From Saprospiraceae bacterium (GTDB taxonomy: Bacteria; Bacteroidota; Bacteroidia; Chitinophagales; Saprospiraceae): a stretch of 64,000 nt of DNA. The DNA lies in NCBI GenBank assembly GCA_016717105.1, contig JADKGF010000003.1:62001-126000 (forward strand). The letters run 5' to 3'. Position numbers and translations under genes: made by a program. The notes under the pieces are model-generated. The model was not told where the DNA came from. It worked only from the letters and a program-made list of their open reading frames with translations, and made no database searches. This document shows, in pieces, positions 29,471 to 41,039 of the stretch. Position 1 is the stretch's first letter; every line of letters begins with the position of its first letter.

Positions 29471-32400
29471 ATGAGAGGTTTATTGGTTTTGATTTTGTTG
29501 GCTTTTAGCTTTGTTGTCTATGGCCAAATTATCAACTTTCCAGATCCAACTTTTAAGTGGGCATTGGTGAATACGAAGTGTGTAGATACGGATGGTGATG
29601 GCACTAGTGATTCAGATGCAGATATCAATGATGATGGAGAGATAGATATGAGTGAGGCAGCGGATGTTGCAAGTTTTATTTTTGAGGTAAATAACATAGC
29701 TTCATTGGATGGAATGAATAACTTTTTAAATCTTCAAAACCTTAAACTGCATAATCTGCCATTTTTAAAAAAGCTGGAATTTAGGCATTTAAAAAACCTA
29801 GTTCATCTTACATGCAACTTTACACCTTCACTTAAAAGTATCAAGTTAGATAGCTTGCCAGTATTTAAAAACTTACACATATATGACAGTAGCCTTGATA
29901 CTTTATTGTTAGGTAAACTAGAATCTTTAGATAGCTTGTTTATTCATGAAACCAAATTAAAAACAATTAGCGTTGATTCATTAGTTCTTACAAAATTAAC
30001 TTTTAGTGATAACTTCTTTCTCAAAAATATACAATTAAATAATTTAGAAAGGCTAGAATCTTTAGAAATACGTCGAAATAGACTTTTGGAAGAATTAAAT
30101 TATTCTGGCAAAGAAAATCTTAAAAGCTAGACTTTTTCGACAATCCAGAAATAACTGATTTAGGATTGTCTTCTTTTAAGCTGATTGAACTATTATCCAT
30201 TCAAAATGCAAGTAGAATCAAATCACTAGAAATTAACCATTTAGTCAATCTTGAAAATTTAGTAATTTCTTCGTGTGACTCTTTGTTTTCGATGAATATT
30301 TCTGATTTTGACAAACTTCAGAATGTTCAAATTGTAGATAATCAAGATTTATATGACGTATTGATAGCAAATATGGCAATATTGGATTCTCTCAATATAA
30401 GTGGCAATAATATTGCTATTTTGAATGTAGAAAACACACCCCAACTTGTTAAATTAGATTGTAGCCAAAATATAATGATGGAATTAAGAATTTTTACTCC
30501 CCCATTATTAAAAGAACTCATCTGTAACAATAACGCATTAGAAGAAATTACATTGGAAAATCTTCCAAATCTTCAGACGTTAGATTGCAGTGGAAATTTA
30601 ATTTCATCCTTAGATCTACACCATGTTCCAAAACTTGAATTACTAAATTTTAGCTTCAATTCAATTGAGAATGTCGATCTTTCAACTGTATTAAATCTTT
30701 TAGAATTAGTATGTGCAAATAATAATCTTAGAAGTTTAGATGTTTCAAATCTTTCAAAATTAGAATATTTGGATTTTTTCGTAAATTCTATTGATTCTAT
30801 AAATCTTGGGCAAATTAGTAGTGTTAAATATTTTAGAGGGTCGGCAAATAAATTAACTTCTTTAAATGTAAATTTATTGGATGGCCTTGAGTCATTATTT
30901 TGAATGATAATTTAATTAAGAATATTAATATTTCGAATAAAATAATCTTGCGGAACTTTTTATTTCGAATAATGGTATGACAGAATTGGAATTAAATAAT
31001 TTACCACATTTAGACATTTTGGATTGCAGCTACAATGATCTTTTTTTCCTTGAATTTAAATAGCATAAATGGTTCATACAAAATTATGGCAAATAATTGT
31101 AACCTATACGAGATACTATTAAAGAATGGATTTGCAGATGGTAAAGAAGTGTTTGATGAATACTAACCCAAATTTGCGTTACATATGTGTTGATGATGAT
31201 ATAGAAAAGTAGGATAAAAGCATCCTTGATATTGACCAAATCAAAGATGTAGAAATAAATAGCTATTGTAGTTTTCAGCCAGGCAATGCGAAATATTATG
31301 TTTATAGTACCGTCTATTATGATATTGATGGAAACGGTTGTAATTCGACCGATCAAATTGTACCTTACTTTAAATTTGATGTAAAAAGTGATTCATTGAA
31401 TCGCTTTTATATGGCGAATGATTCTGGTATGGTTACTGTTGTTTTACAAGAAGGAGAACATTTAATAACACCACAATTAGAAAATCCAAATCAATTTATT
31501 ATCACACCACAAAATATATTAATTCCTTCTTTAGATTTTGGAGACACCATCACCCAAAATTTCTGCATTACACCCAAAGGTATCTTCCGCCAAACCAACA
31601 TCACGGTAATCCCGCTCACTCCACCAGCGAGACCAGGCTTCGATGCATCTTACAAAATTGTGTGGGAGAATGTCGGCAATCAAATCGAGAGCGGTACACT
31701 AAATTTTACCTATGATGAGACATTACTAGATTATATCTCAGCTACGCAGACAGCAGATCAAGTAGCTGATGGCATCATCAAATGGAATTTTAGTAATTTA
31801 TTGCCATTCGAGAAGCGTGAAATCACCGTCACGCTCAAAGTGAACAGACCTACAGACACACCAGCTGTCAATGCAGGAGATAAGTTGTACATGACAGCAT
31901 CGATCTTGGATAATATCTTTACACTAGAAAATACCGTCGTTGGCTCCTACGACCCGAATGACAAAACCTGTCTCCAAGGTGATCGTGTTCATCCCGATAT
32001 GATCGGCAAGTATGTGGATTATCTCATTCGCTTTGAGAATACAGGCACTTACGCCGCAGAAAATGTAGTCGTCAAAGACATCATCGATACCAAAAGATAT
32101 GATGTTTCGACTCTACAAATTACCGATGCCAGCCACGAAGTATATACCCGTATCGAAGGCAATAAGGTAGAATTCATCTTCGAAAATATCCAATTGCCAT
32201 TCGATGATGCCAATAATGATGGTTACATCGCCTTCAAGATCAAAACATTACCTACACTCCAACTTGGTGACTCGCTCAAAAATCTAGCGAATATCTACTT
32301 CGATTATCACTTCCCGATCCGCACAACGAAGCGCAAACGACCGTCGCCTTGCCGTCATTTACACAAGAATGGGTATCAGATATCAACGTCTATCCCAATC

Positions 32401-32595
32401 CTGTCTCTGACATTTGTTTTCCAAACTGAGGAAACATGGATGAAAGCCGAGATCTTCGATGTATCTGGTAGGATTATAAGATCTGCATCTTTGAGTAGCC
32501 AGTCAATCGATGTCAATAGTTTAGAAAGTGGGACGTATTTTGTAAGACTGAGAAATGGAGATAGGGTAGGACGCGTGAAGTTTGTGAAGATGTGA
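29471..32595 (+). pseudogene. T9SS LRR protein gene, copy 3, frameshifted
   Basis: This is the best preserved of the three. 29471-30130 encodes a signal peptide, IINFPDPTFKWALVNTKC, a calcium-binding-like loop (DTDGDGTSDSDADINDDGEI) and the first LRRs. 30166-30903 carries about ten more LRRs (LDCSGNLISSLDLHHVPKLE). 30904-31395 is scrambled over several frames. 31396-32595 holds the DUF7619-like domain and the T9SS sorting domain ending RVGRVKFVKM. Within that last frame, 32325-32430 is read out of frame: deletions that sum to three bases replace the expected TNEAQTTVA and YPNPVSD segments. An intact product would be a secreted LRR protein. It follows copy 2 by 48 bases on the same strand. Confidence 0.85.
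31543..32595 (+). repeat. Copy B of the roughly 1.05-kb direct repeat
   Basis: See 28368-29422. The shared start is at gacaccatcaccc and the match continues to the stop codon of each gene. Confidence 0.8.
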
Positions 32596-32615
32596 TTATT
32601 AAAAAATTGATAAAA

Positions 32616-35264
32616 ATGAAAAATATATTAATTTTTATTGCAACAATTATCCATTTTACATATGGAAATGCACAATCAGGTTTTGAAAAATATTTCGGTA
32701 AAGAAGTAAGCTCGGATTATAGGATTAGTTTATTGCCATTAAGAATTGACGACAAAGAGCTTGAAACAAGACTCAAAGAAACAAGGTTCAATAATGTGAC
32801 TATCAATGTAACAGAATTTGACAATCTTAGAGAAAAGTTGGCCTTATTAATACACATAAACATGTCACTTCTATTGAATTGACTACAAATTGGCTCGATA
32901 CTGTTTATAGAACTATTCCAAAGTTCAGGAATCTTGAAAATATAGAGTTCGTTTATATAAATGGAAAAATGAATTTGAATTATGATAGTTTATGGTCAGA
33001 ATTACTAAAAATGCCATCGCTTAAATTTTTAGGAATTTACAATATTGGCAAAAATATGGTTAGCTCTTCAGCTTTAGACGAATTATTGGCAAAACTGGAT
33101 GGAATATATATGAACCAACCTGAAATTTATCTGCCCAACCCCGAAAAATACCCATTAAATGCTAACAGTATTGTATTAGAATCCTACAATCACGAAACCA
33201 AAAACTTCTTCGAACCATTAAAAAAAGCTAGTAATTTAAAGTTCCTTTCATTGTCAGGTTTTACACTTTCTGATGAAAATGCCGCAGATTTTGGAGTTTT
33301 TAAAGAATTGAACAAATTGTCTATTATTAGGTTAGGCACAAAGGAAGATACACCTCTATTGCAAAATATAGCTACATTACCAAAATTGAAATATTTCAAT
33401 CTGAATTTGGGCAAGGCTACTTCAAATATTGAAAAAAATATAGGTTTATTAAAAAATATTGAAGACTTACAAGTCTCAGTTAGTTGGAAAAGTGAAGCTT
33501 GTTATATCCTGAATCCTTTTTGATTTAAATAATTTAAAAACCTTGTAATTAGTGGTTTTTACTGACACAATTTTAAGTAAAAATATTAAAAAACTTTCCA
33601 AGCTAGAAAAACTCGAATTAAGGGGAAAATTAAAGGAACTTCCTAATGAAATTGGTGAACTTAAAAATCTGATAGCTTTAGATATTTCATATATCAAAAT
33701 CACAACACTGCCTAATACAATAGGAAAAATAAAAAATTTAAAAAGTCTGGACGCTCATTCTTGTAAACTAACTAGGCTACCTGAATCTATTGGTGATTTG
33801 GGGAAACTAGAATATTTAGATTTAGGTTATAACAAAATTGAAAAATTAACTAAAAGTTTCCAAAAACTTACTCGCTTAAAGGAGCTCAAGCTTAACAATA
33901 ACAATCTTAAAGAATTGCCTACTGAAATTGGTAATTTATCATCCCTAGAACTTTTAGAATTAGCCAATAATAATCTCACAGCAATACCAGTTAGCATAGG
34001 TAATCTTGTAAAACTGAAGACTTTATATTTACAAAATAGTTATTACACAGACTTAGATGATTTTAAATCTGATTTTTCAAATAATATTCATACTTTTCCT
34101 TTTACTATCAGAAATATGACTGGATTGGAATCAATTTCATTTGCACATAATAAAGAGTTTGATTGCGAAATCCTGAAAGAGTTGATGAATATGCCACAAA
34201 AATTTGAAAGAATTGACTTTTCTAATTGCAATATTACTAATTTACCTAAAACTGGTTGGACAAATTTTAAAACAAAGAGGCTCGACTTGAGCAAAAATAA
34301 AATAGAATCTTTCCCTTTAGAAATTTATCAATTTGATGATTTTAATGAATTAGACCTTAAAAATAATGGAGACAAATCCTTACACTATTTCTTCCACAAT
34401 GCAACTGAATTAAAAGTAGTTGGATATTTGAATGGATTATTTTACTTTGAAGGAAATAAAACAAAGTGAAGGAATTGTGGATGCTTTGATGTCATTATCA
34501 TCGAGATATGACTACCATAATAATTATAATCCTATATTAAAACTTTATCCTATTGCCTTGGAAATAGATTCTGTCAGAGCTATGGAATTGCTCAGCCCAG
34601 ATAAATATGCAGATGCTCTCTATGAAGCAAAAAGATATCAAGAATGTATAAAACCATATTCGATAAGTATTCAGAAAGATATTGATTTTTGTGTTCGCGT
34701 TGTAAATTTTATTGTTCCCAAAGTATATAGTAGGGCTAATGCTTATTTCTATACGGGCGATTATAAAAGTAGTTTGAAAGACCTAAATTATCTTAAAAAA
34801 GAATTTGATATCCAACTCAACGACCAAATGGCATTGACTTACCAATTCATGGGAGACCATGTTAAGGCAGATTCTATTTTTCATGCTTCGGCAAGTGAGT
34901 TCTTGGAAAAGATAGAAAGTAAAAAAATAGTGAATGGTGGGCCAATGAACTGAGTTTATTAGAATTGTACCTCATCAGCAATGAAAATGTCAAGTTTAAA
35001 AATTACTATAATGCGCTTAAAAATTTGACACCTCCAGATATTAAAAGCAAATATCTCTTAGATTATCTATACCAAATATATTCCATATCAACCAATCAAT
35101 CATCAAGCAGTGATAATTTTTCCATTTTCCAAAAGTTAATTAAGGATGAAAATGTATCATTTAATCGTTGGTCTTGCCAACTTGTTGATCTGTGGAGTAA
35201 AACATTAACAGCAGATAAATCTGACGAAATATCAAAATGGAACGAATTAATTTGTTCAAAATAG
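32616..35264 (+). pseudogene. LRR protein gene, copy 4 (different LRR class), frameshifted
   Basis: The ATG at 32616 gives a signal peptide (MKNILIFIATIIHFTYGNAQ). The frame then switches near 32880, 33525, 34450 and 34955. The pieces give a protein of about 880 residues: an N-terminal alpha/beta region, then around eight 23-residue LRRs of the plant/ROCO-like class (LKELPTEIGNLSSLELLEL) at 33552-34100. The C-terminal 250 residues have TPR-like helical pairs (YKSSLKDLNYLKKEF). There is no T9SS sorting domain and the LRR type differs from copies 1-3, so this is a neighbour, not a paralogue. Its end lies 3 bases from the convergent hydrolase stop. Confidence 0.75.
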
Positions 35265-35267
35265 TTT

Positions 35268-36203
35268 TCAATTCAAAAACAAACGTATCGCATCAACTGT
35301 CCTATTTGGATTTTCTTCCATCGGGACATGCCCCGTTTTCTCTAGGACAACCAAAGTATCATTGGGCAAATCAGCATGGAATTTTTGGGCATTTTCTATT
35401 GGGATCAACTTATCATTTTCGCCCCAAATAATCAAAGTTGGCGTCTTGATTGATCTTATTCTTGTCAAATGGTCGGGATATGTCGAAAAATTCATCCTAT
35501 CAACAAAAGCTTGTCGATTTCCTTCTCTTAGAAATAGATCAAAATATCGATCCACGACTTTTTCCGTCACTTTTGTAGGATCATCATATACATTCATTAC
35601 GCTCTTTTTCGCGAGAAAACGCGGTGTGATATAATTGAGCATATGCTTTAGAACGGGAATTTGCGCCAAAGTAAATGCGATGGGCTTACTTTCGGAAATC
35701 ATAGGGTATCCAGCAGCATCTATCAAAATCAGCTTTTCTACTTTTGTTGGATGCTCATAGGTATAATTCCAAGCTATGGCGCCACCCAATGAATTGCCCC
35801 CGATGATACATTTATTCACATGGATACGTTTGAGAAATTCATCAATAAATTGTACATAAAATTCCTGAGAATATATCCTTTTGGGATTTGGTCCAGTCAA
35901 ACCATAAGCTGGTAAATCAAGTGTGATGACTCGAAAACTATCTGTTAAAAGTTTGACACTTTCTTCCCAAGTATGCAGGCTTGCTCCTGTGCCATGGATC
36001 AACACTAAAGGAAGCGAATCGTTTTTGTTGCCTTCGTCTCTATAATGAACTTGCATCTGCATGACATCCACAAATGCTGATGCCGCAGTTGTATATTTTG
36101 ATTTGAGCGTTTCTAATGGTATATCGTTTTTCCAATAAAAACAGGATAATGCAACTACCAAAACTAACAAGCTAAGCCCAATAAATTTTAAGTACTTCAT
36201 CAA
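35268..36203 (-). CDS. Alpha/beta hydrolase, membrane-anchored
   Basis: The 311-residue protein has an N-terminal hydrophobic segment (7-22) that is a signal anchor or lipoprotein-like signal (Cys21). The fold is a classical alpha/beta hydrolase: oxyanion HGTG (70-73), nucleophile elbow GGNSLGG with Ser138, the acid in WGENDKLIP and the histidine in TGHVPMEENP. The catalytic triad is complete. Such enzymes are esterases, lipases or C-C hydrolases. The substrate is not evident. The frame is intact, in contrast to the LRR island on its 3' side. Confidence 0.88.
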   Translation of the reverse strand: MMKYLKFIGLSLLVLVVALSCFYWKNDIPLETLKSKYTTAASAFVDVMQMQVHYRDEGNKNDSLPLVLIHGTGASLHTWEESVKLLTDSFRVITLDLPAYGLTGPNPKRIYSQEFYVQFIDEFLKRIHVNKCIIGGNSLGGAIAWNYTYEHPTKVEKLILIDAAGYPMISESKPIAFTLAQIPVLKHMLNYITPRFLAKKSVMNVYDDPTKVTEKVVDRYFDLFLREGNRQAFVDRMNFSTYPDHLTRIRSIKTPTLIIWGENDKLIPIENAQKFHADLPNDTLVVLEKTGHVPMEENPNRTVDAIRLFLN

Positions 36204-36251
36204 ACTTTTGGTGTTTTAGCAATATGTATAAAAGGCAAATTGCTTTTTATC

Positions 36252-38945
36252 TTATTTCTGTACGTTAATTTTAGCATGACTGGCTCTATCTACATCACCA
36301 ACTTTAACTGGGATGAATCTCAGCCCATCAACATTATTGGTGCCTTTTGGAATATGGATGTATCGATTCATCAACCAAGGATTTGTCTCATTTGCCACCG
36401 ATGTTTCATCCAAAAATAGCCAACTAGTATTGTTTTTAAAATGAGTATCAATACCTAATAAGCTCTTGCGCATTTGTACCAAATCTGATGCTGTGATCTT
36501 TCGATCATTATTGACATCCGCAGCCAAATATTGCAATGGATTGCTAAATGGTTCTAATCCCAAAATATGTCTTTGCGTAAGCACTAAATCCAACGTTGTC
36601 AATCCATAAATGGTGTTCTCATTATTAAATCCTTCCAAGATATACGCCTTGTCCACCTTGTTATTTGGCAACATAAATGTTCCATTAGAAGAAATTTGAG
36701 CAGAAACAAGTGTGTTTTCATGTTTTCTTCTGATGACGGTATTTCCCAATTCTGCAATCGGATTCATGATCTCTCCGCTGATCAATCTATTTTCTGCAGG
36801 ATGACACGAGAAATGCAGCGTAACATCATCTATGTCCCAAACGCTTTCCGTAGCACCATTTCCTACCTGACAATAAGGTGTCATCTCTACTCTGAATACG
36901 ACTGAATCCGAAGTTGCAAATGCTTCATTATCAAAGAAATCATACTTTTCTTTTGTCCAATCATTGTTGGTACTAACTTCAGTTTTTCGGTAAATCTCTA
37001 CATTGTTTTTAAATATTTTTATACCGTATTTCGTTGGGAAATTATTTGGTCCTGTAGCACCTGCGATCCAACTATACTTCAGTGGTGCTTTCTGTTGGAA
37101 GATCAAGTGATTGAATTGGATATAATTGCCATCATCTGGCAAAATGGTAAATTTGAAAACTATCGGTGTCGCACTAGCTTGGGCATAATCGCATGCGGGT
37201 GAAGCACCGACACACATAGCAACAGAATTATTAAATCCTTGTGTGCATGAGTGTTTATTTACCTGTGGATTGTCTCTATATATGTTTGAAGCGATGATTT
37301 GTCCGCAATCAAGTGTTTTCTTGTAAGCTGGTACAAACTCATCATAAACCATACTATTGGCAGGAACAAGCGCATCACATTTTTCAAGATCATACAAGAT
37401 GTTTTGGTCACATGGAAGGACTTTTATGGATAATATACTATCACAGCCAGACAACATCGAATATGTTTCATAGTATTGCCCAGCTTGGTCATATGACTTT
37501 CCATTGATTATGATTGGATTTTGATCGCATAAGGAAAAGGACTTTTCAGTGAATGAAGAACGACCTTTTTGGACATAAATATTCAAGATACTGTCACAAC
37601 CATTGGCATTTACTAACGTTTGCGAATAATTTCCAGCTTGATCGTACACGATGCCATTGACTATGCCGGTTTCATCATCACACAGAGATATGCTGAGGTT
37701 TGATTGTGTTTTGTTAAATTTTTCAATTGTAATAGTAAGTGTGCTGTCACAGCCCAGCTTATTTGTCAGAACTTGTGTGTACACACCAGTAACGCTATAA
37801 CTCAAGCCATTCACCACAGTCGATGCATCATCACAGAGCTTATAATATAGTTGACTTTCGGATTTTTTCAATTCCTTGATGTTGATATTTATTGTACTAT
37901 CACATCCACTTGTAGTTTGATATACCTGTGTATATGTACCTGCTTTATTGTAGGTAGTTCCATTTACATTGATAGAATCACCAGTACAAATCGTTAGATT
38001 TCGAGTCTCAGAAATACCTTGACAATTGACCACATTAAACTGAAAATCTCTACGGATACTGCCTATTTGAACACCATTTTTAAATTCTTTGACACAGACA
38101 CCGACGACAAACTGACCGAGCAAATTTGGCGTTCCTGTGATGATTCCGGTTGTAGGATCGATACTGATTTGTGGACTGCCACCCATCGGATTTGATGCGC
38201 TATAGCCTGCACTGTAAACTACCTCAGCAAAAGGTGGCAAACAATTAATAGGCAATGGTGTCACACCAGTACATGAAGTTGCATTTCCAGGTGTTGTCGC
38301 ACCATCAGTACCACCTGCGTGTAATGGGGCACAAAATTCGTATTGCAGTTTGTCTCCCTCGGAATCTGATGCAGAATGATTAAAATTTAATGCCTTTTGA
38401 TTGCATATGAGAATCGGTGGGAACTTATTAAAAACAGGACTATTGTTACAATTTTCTATAGTATTGCCAAAAATTTCAACACTAAATGCAGCTCCAGTTT
38501 GATCAGGATTTTCGAGATTATTTATGGTGGCGTTTCTGCAGCAACGTTGATATGTGATTTGAAATACATTGGTGCTCCAAGGTAATACCACATCAAATAT
38601 ATAATTTGCTTTTTCGACTCGAATATTTGGCGGTACTATGACACATTTATCATCATAAGGTACAGTTTCAATGTTTATGGGCGAAGATCTTATTGTTTCT
38701 TTGTGAGACCAATTATTATCGTTCATACTTCTTTGAAAAACACCAAATGCAGCATTATTATCAAAAAAAGCACCACCACTATTTGCATCACGATATATAG
38801 TAAATGTTACCGTAAATTTTGTGGTTTTGGTGATAGGATTGGATTCTATACATTTATACGTGACATCTCCACCTACAATATGGGCTGCAGATAATGTTGT
38901 ATGGTATAAAAATGTAATAATAATGAAGGTTAAAATTCGTGACAC
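36252..38945 (-). CDS. Large secreted repeat protein with dockerin-like segment
   Basis: The 897-residue protein has a signal peptide followed by a region beginning AHIVGGDVTYKC that is common at the start of Saprospiria and Flavobacteria surface proteins. Residues about 320-520 hold four tandem modules of roughly 47 residues, each with GxYxQ and a GCDSxxxI end (SGCDST, LGCDST, NGCDSI, SGCDSI). A putative Ig-like or carbohydrate-binding region follows. A dockerin-like calcium loop (AADVNNDRKITASDL) lies near residue 820, and the end reads FIPVKVGDVDRASHAKIN. In related proteins a T9SS sorting domain usually follows that point. None is present here, so the protein may be truncated or use another anchor. 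The function is probably adhesive or structural. Confidence 0.8.
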   Translation of the reverse strand: MSRILTFIIITFLYHTTLSAAHIVGGDVTYKCIESNPITKTTKFTVTFTIYRDANSGGAFFDNNAAFGVFQRSMNDNNWSHKETIRSSPINIETVPYDDKCVIVPPNIRVEKANYIFDVVLPWSTNVFQITYQRCCRNATINNLENPDQTGAAFSVEIFGNTIENCNNSPVFNKFPPILICNQKALNFNHSASDSEGDKLQYEFCAPLHAGGTDGATTPGNATSCTGVTPLPINCLPPFAEVVYSAGYSASNPMGGSPQISIDPTTGIITGTPNLLGQFVVGVCVKEFKNGVQIGSIRRDFQFNVVNCQGISETRNLTICTGDSINVNGTTYNKAGTYTQVYQTTSGCDSTININIKELKKSESQLYYKLCDDASTVVNGLSYSVTGVYTQVLTNKLGCDSTLTITIEKFNKTQSNLSISLCDDETGIVNGIVYDQAGNYSQTLVNANGCDSILNIYVQKGRSSFTEKSFSLCDQNPIIINGKSYDQAGQYYETYSMLSGCDSILSIKVLPCDQNILYDLEKCDALVPANSMVYDEFVPAYKKTLDCGQIIASNIYRDNPQVNKHSCTQGFNNSVAMCVGASPACDYAQASATPIVFKFTILPDDGNYIQFNHLIFQQKAPLKYSWIAGATGPNNFPTKYGIKIFKNNVEIYRKTEVSTNNDWTKEKYDFFDNEAFATSDSVVFRVEMTPYCQVGNGATESVWDIDDVTLHFSCHPAENRLISGEIMNPIAELGNTVIRRKHENTLVSAQISSNGTFMLPNNKVDKAYILEGFNNENTIYGLTTLDLVLTQRHILGLEPFSNPLQYLAADVNNDRKITASDLVQMRKSLLGIDTHFKNNTSWLFLDETSVANETNPWLMNRYIHIPKGTNNVDGLRFIPVKVGDVDRASHAKINVQK

Positions 38946-38965
38946 AGCTAATGAATTTGTTTTGA

Positions 38966-38973
38966 CAAAGATA
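38966..38973 (-). promoter_or_regulatory. Candidate -7 box for the 38945 gene
   Basis: On the minus strand this reads TATCTTTG, an exact -7 consensus, 20 bases before the ATG. The -33 region has no clear TTG. Confidence 0.45.
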
Positions 38974-39147
38974 GTTTTTTATTCTAAATATGACTAATAA
39001 TTTAAGTATAATTCATTAATTTATAGGTAGAAATAAAAATTAAAATAACAAATACAAAATAGTTAAATACGTAATATATTATATTATAGTTGATGAGTAA
39101 TGTTTTTGTAAATTATTAAATATATTTGAAACTCAAGCTCAAGTCAG

Positions 39148-39175
39148 TTGCATTTGATAAATAATTCTACTTTTG
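39148..39175 (+). promoter_or_regulatory. Bacteroidota-type promoter of the 39216 lipoprotein gene
   Basis: TTG (39148-39150) is followed after 17 bases by TACTTTTG (39168-39175), matching the TTG/TAnnTTTG promoter of the phylum. It lies 40 bases before the ATG. Confidence 0.6.
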
Positions 39176-39215
39176 CATTAAATTATTTATTGTAATCAAA
39201 ATCAATCTAATTCAC

Positions 39216-39908
39216 ATGGCTAGATTTGCCCTTTACATATTTTTGCTTTTGTTTCTTGGGTCTTGTATCTCAGACTCAGATGAAACACCACAAGAAGTTG
39301 CTTGCACCTATGATTTGGGTAATCAAACGCTACTTCCTACTAGTGTTACAGCTTTTCCATATCAGAATATTAAGACCGTCACTTTTGTGGATTCTTTTGG
39401 GGTACACAAGATTTTTGATGTGACAACTGAAAAAACTTCTGCCAAATTAAGACATTCTATCATCCTAATAGACACTACAATAAACGGAATTTACTATAAA
39501 AATTCAGAAATTGTTAATTGTATGTTTAGTCAATCAGTAAGTTATACGTTAAAAGAAAATGGTGGAAATCTTATACTTTTTGCTTCAGTGTATAATGATT
39601 TTGATACAACAAAACCTGAAAAGACCGTCGTTGACGAAGCTGAAATTTCACTAACTGATAATGGGCTTGTGGCTTCACTTTTTCCTTATTTCAATATGAG
39701 AATAGACAAAAGAGCATCTACAGATAATTTTACTGACAAAATCGAATCTTTTGGTGAGTTAGCAATTTTTGACAAAACATTCAAAAACGTATTTAAAAAC
39801 GTGTTCACGACAACTCAACGGCACAAGGTCTTATACAATCAAACTGAAGGTATCGTTTCGTTTACTGAGGCCAATGGTAGAAAATGGCGATTTGAAAGTA
39901 TGAATTAA
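39216..39908 (+). CDS. Hypothetical lipoprotein
   Basis: The 230-residue protein has a signal peptide with lipobox LGSC (Cys17) and then SDSDETPQE, an acidic stretch typical of lipoproteins sent to the outer leaflet in this phylum. The rest is predicted beta-rich with no recognised domain. It has its own promoter and appears monocistronic. Confidence 0.7.
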   Translation: MARFALYIFLLLFLGSCISDSDETPQEVACTYDLGNQTLLPTSVTAFPYQNIKTVTFVDSFGVHKIFDVTTEKTSAKLRHSIILIDTTINGIYYKNSEIVNCMFSQSVSYTLKENGGNLILFASVYNDFDTTKPEKTVVDEAEISLTDNGLVASLFPYFNMRIDKRASTDNFTDKIESFGELAIFDKTFKNVFKNVFTTTQRHKVLYNQTEGIVSFTEANGRKWRFESMN

Positions 39909-39966
39909 GTCGCAAAACAGTTTTCGTGCTTCTTAATCATTAGATTATCAGTTATTTATACCTTTA

Positions 39967-40254
39967 TTAATTACCAGCCCAAGGTGATCCAAAGATACCT
40001 ACCGCAAGTTCTATCCAGATCAAAGCAAAGATCAAAAATGTAACACCGATGGCTATAAAACGATAAGAAGTCGTAGGGATTCTTCGCCATAAATTGTCTA
40101 TCGCAAGCCCGAAAACGAGCAATAATAAGCCAGCTATAGCAAAATCAAAAATGTCCCAGTTTACTTCACTACTAAATTGCATTCCCAAAAAAGGAATCAT
40201 CAATAGAAGTAATACAATAATTATTATCTTTGGAAGATTTTTAATAACGGACAT
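39967..40254 (-). CDS. Small membrane protein of unknown function
   Basis: The 95-residue protein has three hydrophobic segments (about 9-25, 36-52 and 66-88) joined by a WRRIPTTSYR loop. I recognise no family. The ATG at 40254 is preceded by 72 bases of A+T-rich DNA before the divergent GDPD gene. Confidence 0.6.
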   Translation of the reverse strand: MSVIKNLPKIIIIVLLLLMIPFLGMQFSSEVNWDIFDFAIAGLLLLVFGLAIDNLWRRIPTTSYRFIAIGVTFLIFALIWIELAVGIFGSPWAGN

Positions 40255-40326
40255 TTTGTTTAGATTTGTAAGTAGAACGGAAGATTGTCTTATTTTGTTA
40301 TAATTTTTATTTGAACTTGATAGAAA

Positions 40327-41039
40327 ATGAATCGGTTTTGTCTAATAATTTATATATGGGTATTTCAAATGGGTGCGATCAGTAGTCAAAGCTATACCAA
40401 AGATCCTGTCGTTGCACACCGTGGTGCTTGGAAATCAGAAAAATTTCCTGAAAATTCAATAGCAGCATTGCGGCATGCTATAAAATTGGGATGTATGGCT
40501 TCAGAATTTGATGTGCGCATGACTGCTGATGATATTTTGGTAATCAATCATGATCCTTAAATAACTATACCACACGATTGGTACTCGAAATCAAGCCATC
40601 CGAAGTGAGTAAAGAACGTGGTCGGAAAATTGCAAGACAAGCTGGTTTGCTAGTTCAAAATCTTGGACTGAATGCCATAGTTGATTTTATAAGTTTTGAC
40701 ATCGACATTCTAAAGGAACTCATTACAACATGTCCTGATATATCTACTCAATATCTCAATGGTGATTTATCGCCCACAGAGCTTAAGAAATTAGGTGTCG
40801 ATGGCTTGGATTATCACTTTAAAGTGTTTTATAAACATCCGGAATGGATTACTGAAGCAAAGGCGCTTGGGTTGATACTAAATGTGTGGACAGTAAATGA
40901 TGCTGATGATATGGCTTTTTTTCTAGAAAAAGAATTTGATCTTATCACCACCAACGAACCTGAATTATTGTACCAAAAACTAAGGAAATCTGAAGCCAAT
41001 CATCAAGGGCATTTAGTCTGGAGAGATGAGGTTTCTTAG
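40327..41039 (+). pseudogene. Glycerophosphodiester phosphodiesterase, internally deleted
   Basis: The start encodes a signal peptide and then VVAHRGAWKSEKFPENS, the GDPD active-site histidine and arginine. MASEFDVRMTADD, with the metal-binding Glu and Asp, and the second histidine (NHDP) follow. The frame stops at 40558-40560. It resumes in another frame at NNYTTRLVLEIKPSEVSKE, so roughly 40 residues between NHDP and that segment are missing compared with the family. The C-terminal TIM-barrel half (NVWTVNDADDMAFFL) is intact to a TAG at 41037-41039. GDPDs release glycerol-3-phosphate from deacylated phospholipids. The same frame continues past the TAG into a GH16 domain. Confidence 0.8.

Noticed and set aside
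26100..31000. Regular spacing in the LRR genes read as a CRISPR array
   Set aside because: The repeats are coding LRR units with variable sequence and no conserved direct repeat or cas gene.
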